Below are positions 33,959 to 44,122 of a stretch of 64,000 nt of DNA, one piece after another. Positions within the stretch are counted from its first letter, which is position 1; each line of letters starts with the position of its first letter. The notes beneath the pieces are model-generated. The model saw only the letters and a list, made by a program, of their open reading frames with translations. It searched no databases and was not told where the DNA came from. The stretch comes from Rhodocollybia butyracea (lineage: Eukaryota > Basidiomycota > Agaricomycetes > Agaricales > Omphalotaceae). The stretch lies in NCBI GenBank assembly GCA_015501585.1, contig JADNRY010000014.1, forward strand, positions 434,001 through 498,000, written 5' to 3'. The position numbers were made by a program, and so were the translations under genes.

Positions 33959-36900
33959 TTAATACAGAGGCACTTGTTGTGCGGCATGGAAGATTCCATA
34001 TGACGATTCGTTGGCAATGGCAATGGGTGCATAGTGGCTAGTGCCATATGACGACGGCGTAGGTGGACTCGACGCGTTGGAATTACTCGAGGGCGAAGAA
34101 GGGTCCGACCAGGAAAATCTGCGAAAAATACGTCAAGTGAACATATAAGAACCGATGAAAGAAATCGACTAACCCAGGCATCATCATGTTCTGCCACCAT
34201 GCAGGATTCTTCAGCGCCTGCATCGTCGCGAGCATTTCTTCCTCCCCTACCGCATTACCATCCAGACCAAGTAGATTCGAATCTCCAAATTGAATCGCAC
34301 CGGCCCCAGCCGCATATGTAACCTCTGGATGATACGTTGGTGTTATAGGAGAGGTTTGTGTATGCTGAACGGCAAAACCGTTGCTATAGGAGGTTTGTTG
34401 AGTGGGACTTTGACCAACAATACCAAGGTGGGAGGTTTGTGGTTGCACAGAGAAAGTGGACATGGATGGAGGAGCGTTGGCGTTGAAGGAATGCTGGTGA
34501 GTCATGTTATGCATCTGTTGTGGCGGAGAAGGCTGTGCCTGTAGACGACCTACGGTCGCTCCGTCTCGACGATGCTTGGATAGTAGACCGGCAAGGAACC
34601 GCGCGTAGAGCTTTGGCGTGTGTCTATCGTCGATGGCAATGGCAGAAGCACTAAGAGTCTGGACACTAGTTCGTAAGAATTTATGATATATAACGCATAT
34701 TGACTTACCTGAATCAACCGACCGATAAGGTTAAAGATATCGTTCTCTTCTTCCTTGGAGAGAAGGTGGGAAAATTCAGGACGGAGTAGCTGGAACCGAA
34801 AGGTTGAGTATCGAGAAAGGAATACATTGAGAAATATTATACCTTCATTAAGAACGCTGAGGCAAACGACGCGAAGATGAAATGACCTAGGAATCACATT
34901 CAGGTTTGGCCGTTGATTGACTCAGAAGAGTTTACATACCATCCGCCGAAAATCGCATGTAGCCACTGGGTGCCAATTTTTCGACCATGTTTCGTATCAC
35001 CGTCTTCGCAGCTTCGAGGCACTATTCAAGAGCAGCTGAGTATACAGGACGGCACCAGAAGGATAACAGCAAACCCTGTTGAAGAACATATCATCTCCCG
35101 ACTGTATACCGCGCTGGTAAGCTTGTTGAAATCCAAACGAAAACATCACGAGGCGAGAGTATCCAACAAGGCTATGGACAAAATTGAGTCATGATAGCAC
35201 TGATTTTACGAACGAAACTTACAAGGGAAGCAGAAGACATCGGAATGCTGATCCGCGGTCTGAACTCCATATTAGCCATGCTAACTCACAGAAAAAGCCA
35301 TATACACTACTGACCACCCGGCTGTTGGGCATCGTTGAATCGCTTTTCCCACTCTTTGTGGAATGCAGTCAAGTAGGCATCGTGTTTCAAAGTGATGCTA
35401 CGGAACTCAACATGCTACAGCCAATGAGCCTATGGTGAGTGCATGGTGTTGAATGAAAGAACAAACGATGAACCTTGTTCAACCCACTCGGCGACGAAGG
35501 GTCTGAGAAAATCTCGTCGTGGAACCCAGCAACGATTCTCAAGAGGTAAGTGTATCCACAAAGATGAACATCGTACTAAAAATTTCAAAGTATAAGCATC
35601 ATAAATGCGGATAGAGTTGCACTGAAAAACTAACGGAATGATTATATTTTGATTTCTTGTACCAATCCTGCGAGTTACGCATGATACTGCAATGGCAGAG
35701 TTAGCCAAAGACTTACATGCAAGAGAAGGTAAACTTACTAATCTTCCTTAATGGTTGCGGGTTTGCCGAATTGTGTGGCTGTCGAGCGATCCAAGTTGAA
35801 GCATATCATCCAAACTCGCGTTCGGTTCAACATTTCACGCTCTTGCTTCTCATTCTGCGGTTTCGTTGCCGAGGCCTGATGGAGATTCAAGTCTGTAGCG
35901 ATCCTATGAACAAACAAGATTGAGGATAAGTTTACTACGCCTGACGAAAGTCCCCTACCTGATAGCAAGTCCAGTATATAGCCAGCTACGATCCTCCTCC
36001 CAGCGTTTTGCCGGTACCGCATAGATGCTCATCAAGATATAAGCTTGGCATAATTCTACCGTCTTCCAACCGTCAATGAGGGCATTCGCAGCCGAATGTT
36101 TGGCAAAGTGCATGGCAATTGGATAAATTTCAGACTTTTCGGTGTAGTACCGAGACGAGATACCGCAGACTGGAAGAATATATCACGTTATGGAAAGAGT
36201 AAGGGAACACAAAGAGCGCACCGACGGTGAACAAGAATGGACACCTAGCAAACGTTGTAGCTGGCGTATGTAATACGGGATCTAATAGGGAGATGAAGGG
36301 CTACAGTCTGAAATGAGTACACAGAGAATTTCTCGCTGAGAAACACTTGCGTTGATGCGCTCATAAAATCTAGCAAGTGGGAGGTTAACTATCAGTAACA
36401 GTGACAGAGTTACGGAACTTACATTTCGAATAACTTATCAACATCGTCCGGAGTGACCAAGCCATGAACTAAAATCTCAGGTGGACTATGCTGTTCAATC
36501 AACGTTGCTCGAATAGCCAGGTCTGTCGCAGGGCCTGGTACAGAATTTTAAGTAATCCGAAAGCTATGCTAAACAGGCAGGGTCGACGCACCTGGCATAA
36601 AATACGTCTCGTTGGCAACGCCCTATACATGTGTTCAAATCATAATGCTAGAGATCAGTAGGCGGAGGGACTTACAACGTTGTCATCGTCCAGGTTATCC
36701 TCATCTAGAGCTTCTATCAAGTCTTTACCGTCTTCTTTATGCTTCTTTGAAGCTCGAACCTTCTTGTTGTTACTTAGAGCCAGGTTCGCAATTAGTCCCA
36801 ATGGTACGTGCGAGTCTGGTAAGCCTGGTTGTATGGCATCATCATCACCATTTTCCCCATTATCATCCCCTTGGCCCGCAATCCCATTCTCTTGTCCTAA

Positions 36901-38367
36901 ATCTTCATCGTCGCCTATGTTGTCGACAGGGACCAGTCCGAACCTCTGAGCATGGGTGAGTGTACGCCCGCTACCGCGTCCTTGATCCTCCGACTCCGAC
37001 TCGTCTTCTTCCTCTCCGTTCTCGTTATAGCGACTATCGAGGGTGAAAGCCCCAGGACCGCCTTTACCACCTGCGTTTCGTACAGACGACTGTAACCGGT
37101 CAAGCCATGCAAGCACGTTACGGTTAGTAGAATCCGAAGGAGAAGTAGCCATCCGGTACGAAGCGATCGAAAGTGGAGTCGCGACATAAGGGTTATGGAG
37201 CTTTGAAAACGGCGGTATTCAGCTTCACATTCAAAAGGACGCAGGTAGATAGAGCCCACCTGCTTGAGAAGACTTTCAATGATAGTATCTTTTTGCCGGA
37301 TCTGAGCGAGTAGATATTCGCGTTTACTAAAGAAAGAATGGTCACCAGCGATTGTAGTGGAATAGAGGCGACTTACTTGGGTGCCGTCCGTGGTTTCCGT
37401 CCCTCGACAATGCAAACGTGCCCTCCCCCCTTGCATCGCTTACAAGTGTTGTCATTGGGTGGAAAATCACACTTCATCTGCAAGCAATGACGAAGAGAAG
37501 AAGTCAGCTTGATAAACAGTAGAAAGAAACAATAAGATACGCGCCTTTAGTTTTTTGCAATGAGTACAAGCACCAGGCCTAATATTAATAACATCAGCGA
37601 AAGAACAAGCTTTCGAGTCAATAGATAACTTACAGTCTCCCGACAGTCTTACGGTTTCCATGTGCACCTGTAACGCCACCGGTGCCAACACTGATGCCGC
37701 CTTCAAATAACCAATCTTCATCATCGCTTTCCTCTTCGCTGTCCTGCCTTGGTCTCGAGCGCTTTTCCGGAGCTGCTGACGACTTCGGAGCGCGTTTGCG
37801 TTTTGTGGGACTTTTTGTTGTAGTTGTAGATTGTGCTAGTAGATTTGGCGAACGACTATCGGAAGGAGACGACGCCGAGGATCTCGGGGTCGGGGCAACT
37901 GGAGCACTGACCGATCGCATTGAGGAGGATATCTGTGTGGGACTGTCGCCATTGTCCGCGGTTTCTGGAAGAACAGTAGGGGGAACTTCCGATGGATACG
38001 GGTCATGATAAAGCCAAGAATTGTCGTAATAATTGTTATGCTGCTGACTCTGGGGTTGCTGCTGCTGAAGCTGCTGAGGTTGCCACGGATTACTGGCAAA
38101 AGTAAAGCCATGCGCCTGGTGTGTTTGTTGATTAGCGGGATTGGAGTAGCCATCCAGCCAGTCCTGATACCGCTTTGCGTGCAAAGCCTCCGCTTGTTCA
38201 GCAGACAGCGATCCAGCGGCATTGGGGTTGAGATCGTTGAAGAACGTTGCAGTAGGTGGAATCATATCAGAGTTGAGATGGTGAGCGTTCAAGTTAAAGC
38301 CCGGCCTGATTACAAGACCGGTGGTATCACCTTGCGGAGAACCCGTTATTTGATGATTCGAAGTCAT
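33959..38367 (-). CDS. Zn(II)2Cys6 fungal transcription factor, full length (copy 3)
   Basis: Nuclear binuclear-zinc-cluster activator with a fungal_trans middle homology region. About 21 exons; the first is 37634-38367, stop TAA at 33959. The N-terminus is Gln/Ser/Pro-rich with basic patches (KSPTKRKRAPK). The cluster is split by an intron: PGACTHCKKLK then MKCDFPPNDNTCKRCKGG and GHVC, giving C-x2-C-x6-C-x8-C-x2-C-x6-C at about residues 250-280. A coiled coil follows (KREYLLAQIRQKDTIIESLL), then an acidic stretch (EEEDESESEDQ). The middle region has EILVHGLVTPDDVDKLFE, PFISLLDPVLHTPATTF, SWLYTGLAIR, ATDLNLHQ. The C-terminus is Gln/Pro/Thr-rich and ends HAAQQVPLY. Two introns start with GC: GCGCGT at 37544 and GCAAGT at 36350. 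Start at the ATG 38365-38367, the first in the long open exon. Target genes unknown. Confidence 0.88.
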
Positions 38368-39500
38368 CAGCGAAAATACGAGGACAAAGAAAGAGGAATC
38401 GCCGGCTGTTGTAGAGCAAAGAAAGTTAAAAAGGGTTGCAATTCCGAGTCGGATCCACGAATATAACGTACTTACTGGTGGCTAGTTAAGGTGTCGACTC
38501 GAGATGTATATATTAATGGGGATAAGAATTGTGCGACAAATCAACAACTGTCCATCTTCACACGTGGAATTCCTTCTTTGTCGCTTAATCTCCTTCAGGT
38601 TCCAGCTTTTATAAACTTGCTTCGTCTTCGAAATATCGGACCTTGTCTCCTCCCGGCTGCTCATGGTGCGCACAGTTCGTAAAAGAATCCAAATTTAACT
38701 TCAGCTGTGGACCGGCTAAGGGGATGTGAAGAGTTACTTGCACGAAGGGCAATATTTTCGCTAGGCTGTGCCACTCCGGCTGATCAGCCCGGTTAGCCTT
38801 TGTAAATCCCGAAAGCCACTCTCATCCTCTTTAAATCAGGTTTTTATAGTAGTGCATAGCAATAAGAACTAACGGTACACCGATCATTGTGGATTTTATG
38901 TGGATTTCGAATGGAATATCAATAACCCCACTATTGAACAACTTGCTGAAACAACGGAAGGCAAACTAAGGCAAAGTGACTACATACCAGTGAGGTATTT
39001 TTACCAAGACATATGGAACAAGATGGAATAACCAATCCGCATCTCAGTCGCAGATCCATGCCGTAGAGTATGTAGGTACCCGAGTTTCAATCATTATTAT
39101 TGATATTATCAGCGTTTAGGAATCCTGGTCGACCCCTTCAGCATGACCGCACCGTTGGTAGGTCGCCAAATATAATCTTCCATCAGCCTGCCGAAAGAGC
39201 TTCTTTCAGCATAAGACCATCCAAATACATTTCGAATGATCTATGATGGAAACTACAAGCCTACTTCAGCCAGGCTGAAGTAGAATAATAAGTGTGCCAG
39301 TCAGTACACATCTTGCGTCTCGACACGTCCTCCACGAGACTGGATCCATATAACTTCCTTTACCCTTTTTTTTCGATTGCCCAAACCGGTGCGTCTGAAA
39401 CCCGGACCCGCTCAGGTGCCGCTAGCAACATATTGTATGTCGTCGATTAAATTTGTAGTGGGAGTATCAACTTTGGGGCTCTGGAGTATGGACCTTGTTC
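38368..39500. other. Intergenic, promoter of the Zn2Cys6 factor
   Basis: No gene seen. The first 150 bases upstream of the ATG are A/G-rich on the plus strand. Confidence 0.4.
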
Positions 39501-42002
39501 CTGTCATCATAACTGTAAGCTCAAGAGTAAGCACACCGAAATGACACCGACACCACCTGCAGGTTCGCTCTTACTGGACATCCGCGGTCGGCATAATTAG
39601 ATAAGTCTAAGCCTGTGTAGCGTCTCGCTTTCGTCCCACGAGCCCTTGTACTCAATGCATTGTGTGTATCAGTATGCCTGAATTGTGTTGCTTCAGCGAA
39701 GATCTTGGACTCAAGGCTCAACAAAGCGAAATTTGAATATAGCTTCACCCAGCGCTTATCAGTAATTTGTTTTTTCAACAATTGACTAGAATAGAGCTAG
39801 CTTTTCATCTTTCTGGCCGCATCCATCAGACCATATATAACGCTTTGACCTTACGTCATTACATACAGCCGTACTTGGTAGCTGTAGTCCATACTCCTTT
39901 TGTTTCACATACATCTTCCGAACTACTCGAATATGTGACCAACGAACTCTCTAGACATGTGGGCACATTAATGTAAAGATGAGTAAAATGCCGGTTAAAT
40001 GAAAGAACGCTGTCAGCGACGTTTTTGGCGAATAATACCCTGCAGCTGTATCCGAGTAATAAATGAGCTGCCTACAGCCTTGGAGCTTTAAATCCGCTGC
40101 AATAAGTTCTCCCCATTTCGCATAAGAGGTGACATTGATTTAATTTGATCTTGAAGATCATCGAAAAATTAGGCAAGCGACGTCGCATCAGATAAGTATG
40201 TCGCACGGATGTTTGCGAAATTAAAGAAAATCTCAGTATTTGAGCTTGACACCCCACATTCGCCATTAATAGTTGAATATGTAAGAACCAGTCGAGCGGT
40301 CGAGCAGATAGCAATACCATGCTTACTATCTCAATGAGGTCGATAAAGAACGAGAACGTTCAAGACCATTACTTTCATGAAAAAAGAGAATAATTGATAC
40401 GTACTACATGTATCCACCACATTAAGCGATAGCTTCCGGAATCTGTCTGCGATTTATCTCCAAAGATCGGCCCATACGACTCATCAGCATTCTCGAGTTC
40501 ACACCTCCCATAGGCGCCGGTTTCTCCGAGATAATTAATATTCTTCAGTGCATCATAGTCTGGAGCACCAAACCTTCGAATAACACAATGCAGATAGTGC
40601 CAAAAAAAGAACGCCAGGAGGCGACTCGGAGTTGTGCGATCGCGAGGCGCTGGAGATTTGAGATTTTTGAGTAGCTTCGAATTCCCCGTACTTCTTACAA
40701 GGTTGAGAGTAGGAGACAGTACGGCCCTGGTGCCTATAAACAGTCAAGAAACCTCTGCGCCGATGCCCGTTTGCCTCAAGGAAAGGTGGGTGTACGTGGA
40801 GATATGCTTCGAGACTGGGATGGCAGCGTTGTCATGTTTCTTCCACTGCTTGGCAGCGATACGGGATCCTAGTACGCGGCAACCACCGGTTGCAACGTGT
40901 AAGCGTATTACGGTTCAATAAGCTTTTGAAAATTTGATTACCTATAGTACTTGGGCGAGATAAGGGCCTCGTACCGATGCAAATACACATGTAGAGAAGC
41001 AAATTGCTTCTTTGTGATGTATTGTACCTTGATTCCAAATTGCTTATCTGTGAAGAGTGAGTGAGATCAAATAAGGAGAAACAATCCCGAGATATGGTAT
41101 ACTCACAGGAAGGGCTCGACTTGGATAAGAACGTGTTTAGTAGTTTCCATGGAGGCGATTTGGTCAAAGCCTCGAGTTGCCTACCATGCAGCCTTCACCC
41201 TGCTTAAATGCGAAAGCGAGAAGACCTGAAGCAGTCGTGGCTCTCAGTATATCATTGCGAACAGCTGATGGCCTCAAAAGAGTCACAGGTGTCGTATGGC
41301 GTTCCCAGAACTCCCGGAAACTTCTTGGCGAGGCGTTGAGCATATCTTTAGCGCTTTAGCTCCAAAGGAAGGATCGTCAAACGCAAATCGCGAGGGTGTC
41401 AAAGCAAATAGTTGAGCGGTTGGGTCAGAGGAACTCCACGAATACGATTACTTTCTACGAATCAGTTATTTGATCTTCTTCTGAGAGGCCGGCCACCTAG
41501 TAAGTATGCGTTGGATAATCAAAATATGTTCTAAGGGTGATTCAACTTACTTTATCTAATCGTAGTCTTCGAAAGAGTTGCGCAGTCTAGATAGGTGTTC
41601 ACGGAGGTACCATGAAGCTGGGGTAGAAGAATCCGTAGACATAAACATTGTAAATTGATGTTAAGCCCCTTAATCAATTTCGTCCGTCGAGGGAATATTC
41701 AGCTTTTACGGCCCAGTTTTCCCGGGGCATTGCGGCCTAGCAAGTAAGTCTTTCGAGTGCTGTGCTCGAACCTTATGGAATGATAGGAACATTAATCGTT
41801 TATCGTCACTTTCCTTCGCTGCTTATCCGGCTTGTCCTCCCGCTGGTTCCTCGAGCTTGCACTCACCCGTCCATGTTTGGATCGTCTTTGAGGATTTAGG
41901 AACGTACAGTCGAGGCTCCGCGCAGTCTTTTCAGTTTTTCTTCCGCTGCTCGTGGTCTCCTATCATCTTTCTCCTATCATCTTTCTGCCTTGCCCTTCCA
42001 CA
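39501..42002. other. Long stretch without a confident gene
   Basis: About 2.5 kb. On the minus strand at 40450-41170 there are protein-like pieces (KQFGIKVQYITKKQFASL, HRYEALISPKYY, KHISTYTHLSLRQTGIGAEV), but they lie in different frames that I could not join with in-phase introns, and no ATG fits. They may be remains of a decayed gene. The last 200 bases are pyrimidine-rich and form the promoter and leader of the gene at 42057. Confidence 0.4.
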
Positions 42003-42050
42003 GTAAGTTTTTCTATGAAGATAATTTTGATGTTATACAACTGATATCAG
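42003..42050 (+). other. Intron in the 5' leader of the caspase-like gene
   Basis: GTAAGT donor at 42003 and ATATCAG acceptor ending 42050, 48 nt, seven bases before the ATG at 42057. Confidence 0.55.
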
Positions 42051-42056
42051 ATTAGC

Positions 42057-43133
42057 ATGACCGAATCTGGCGGAAAACACTATCTTCTCGCCCTTTTAGG
42101 CGTCAGCGACTTGAAAGAAGATGGTTGGATGGCGACCGACACGGCGATGACAGTGGCGCTAACTAGCGACGTTATGAAACACGAAATCTATAGCTTTCAG
42201 GATTTTCGAGACTTCGCTTGCTGCTCGCCTACCGGTTTTTTTAAGTATGGAGAGGACAGCTTGAATCACATCGAAGTCCCTGCCCCTAAAGATGTCTTTG
42301 TTGTCAGGAACAGCGTTGACCTCAAGCATATGTTCCTTGAAGCGCTCGCACGCATCACAACGGCAATGAACGCAAAAGACACTCTCCTCATCTTCATAGC
42401 TACACATGATTGTGGCGATATCATCATCGGAAATGACACCTTGCTATCCAAACACGAACTGAAAGAGGGGGTAAAAACGAGAAGTCAAAGACTTTTTTTC
42501 TGGTCCACATCATGCTATGGGGATTTTTGGCTTGATGATGTTCCGTGGTCTGGTGTTAACGCTATCGGAAACGAAGCGGACACAACGTCGAACAACCAAC
42601 CAAACTCTTCACTGCCCTCTCCTCATCCTACTGGGAGCATGCTCCAGCAGTTTCGGCTTGTTCCATACACTGAACTTATTCAATCTCCTTCATCTACTCC
42701 TCCTTCTGCTCGATCAGGCAATCAACCCTCGGCCGCTATGCGAGAAGTTATGAACGCGCATACATTCGAATGGCCTTCGGAAGTCGATTTGGATGAACTG
42801 GTCGACCTTGCAACACCATTCATGGATTGCGAGCTGCCTAAGTCTGCCAATCTCCAACGAATTCAACGCAACCTGCTGCTGAAGGATTCCAGTCCTGAAA
42901 AAGTGCGGGTCTTGTGGAGTATCTTTAAACACCGCCAACAGTTACAGCAGGCCATTGAAACCTTTCTGATGTATGGTCCTTGGGGTCAGACGCGTGCACC
43001 CGACTGGAACCAGGTTATGAACGGGCATGCTATTCTCAGGCTTTTTATCATCGAATACGAGGAAGCGTATTGGGAACTTTGTGAGCTATACTGTTGGGAA
43101 TGTGACATAGACGACGAATTATGGCCCCGCTAA
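42057..43133 (+). CDS. Caspase-fold-like protein (C14-type), possibly frameshifted
   Basis: Uninterrupted 358-aa ORF. The N-terminal 170 residues follow the strand order of caspase-type hydrolases: HYLLALLGVSDL (first strand), KDTLLIFIATHDCGDIIIG with a His at residue 117 after a hydrophobic strand, then RLFFWSTSCYGDFW with a Cys at residue 153 after the next strand. This matches the HG...(D/S)CYSG dyad spacing, but here the residue after His is Asp, not Gly. The rest has a Ser/Pro/Asn linker and a helical Trp-rich end (YEEAYWELCELYCWECDIDD). The stop at 43131 is followed by +1-frame coding-like sequence from 43121 (WPDIKVQLALAWDTAGRP, FPSIVSRVEKLKEEKIRTHS), so a one-base indel may have shortened the protein. 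Family assignment is inference from motif order. It could be a catalytically inactive pseudo-caspase. Confidence 0.6.
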   Translation: MTESGGKHYLLALLGVSDLKEDGWMATDTAMTVALTSDVMKHEIYSFQDFRDFACCSPTGFFKYGEDSLNHIEVPAPKDVFVVRNSVDLKHMFLEALARITTAMNAKDTLLIFIATHDCGDIIIGNDTLLSKHELKEGVKTRSQRLFFWSTSCYGDFWLDDVPWSGVNAIGNEADTTSNNQPNSSLPSPHPTGSMLQQFRLVPYTELIQSPSSTPPSARSGNQPSAAMREVMNAHTFEWPSEVDLDELVDLATPFMDCELPKSANLQRIQRNLLLKDSSPEKVRVLWSIFKHRQQLQQAIETFLMYGPWGQTRAPDWNQVMNGHAILRLFIIEYEEAYWELCELYCWECDIDDELWPR

Positions 43134-43396
43134 GCTGGCCAGACATCAAGGTCCAGCTGGCCCTCGCGTGGGATACGGCGGGTAGGCCATCTTTTTCAAC
43201 CAAGGATTTTCCATCCATAGTTTCCCGGGTGGAAAAATTGAAGGAAGAGAAAATCCGCACTCATAGCAGTTATCAAGCTTTGTCAACTGGTCAGCTTTGC
43301 AGTCAACTGTGGATGACCCCACACACGTGTAACACGTACATAATTTCTCGTGGCCACCATTTTATTAGCTACTTGCATACTGTTTGTCCACAGTAG
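43121..43396 (+). other. Overlapping +1-frame ORF, likely lost C-terminus of the caspase-like gene
   Basis: Opens 13 bases before the stop of the 358-aa ORF. Its first half looks coding (a helical, Lys/Glu-rich segment). Its last part overlaps the TOM70 relic on the other strand and is probably not original coding sequence. Confidence 0.4.
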
Positions 43397-43860
43397 ATTT
43401 CGTATAGTTCTCTGCCGGATCCTCGAATTCGTTCATGATGAGGAGAACTTGTGAACAAAAATGTTAGTACTACCATTGCAATGAGCAAAGAAAAGCTCAC
43501 CTTGACCATGATAAGATATCAGGTTCGCTCGGGTTGTGCGTAATGGCCTTCTCAAAACATTCGAATGATTTCTCAAGCTCACTTTGCTTCATATACACAC
43601 TTGCGATCTTGACCCAGCTTCGTGAGAACAGAACAAGCAGAATCGATTCGTTCAAATCAGTCTTGGCACCCTCAGCATCAGCAAGGAGAAATCTGCATCA
43701 CCCAGTAGTTTCAGTGTGAGAAATACAACTTCGAGAAGAAAAACAAATACTTGAATGCTCTGCGCAGGTTCAACGCCTCACTCACTGACGAATTGAGGAT
43801 GAGAGGCACTTCGTTGATAAGTTTAGACGCTTGTTGTGAATTTGAGGCGAACTTCAATGG
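43368..43860 (-). pseudogene. TOM70 fragment (mitochondrial import receptor), relic
   Basis: Minus-strand TPR pieces that match the middle of fungal Tom70: SKLINEVPLILNSSVSEALN then LRRAF (Tom70 has ...AEALNLRGTF), FLLADAEGAKTDLNESILL, RSWVKIASVYMKQSELEKSF, ECFEKAITHNPSEPDI, and after an intron VLLIMNEFEDPAENYTKST (Tom70: VLFIMNEFEDAAENYTKST). The two halves still show GTGAGC and CACAAG intron borders. The reading becomes nonsense after each end. Neither the N-terminal membrane anchor nor the C-terminal TPRs are nearby, so this is an isolated internal fragment left by a duplication or rearrangement; the functional TOM70 should be elsewhere. Confidence 0.75.
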
Positions 43861-44122
43861 TGCAAATGCAACGGCCGCCAGAAGTTCTTTTTTGTTCTTC
43901 AATCTTTGTTATTATGAAGGTGTCTACATACTTGAGATCCCAGAAAATATCTGAATGGCCAGTTCTGCTCCCTGCTTTCCAGACCAAAATTGGAAGCGTT
44001 GGAGATGAGTTGGAAGACGGCGATTCAGCGCCTAAGTCAAAGTTCGATGACGGCAAGACCCGGGCCGATTACAAGGCATCTGGCGGCAAAAATTGTTCAT
44101 TCCTCATCGCCGATGTTGCCAA

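Noticed and set aside
35430..35708. 92-aa minus-strand frame as an independent ORF
   Set aside because: It spans exons and introns of the Zn2Cys6 factor in one reading frame.
36680..38466. Several plus-strand frames opposite the Zn2Cys6 gene
   Set aside because: Antisense shadows of acidic and Gln/Ser-rich coding segments.
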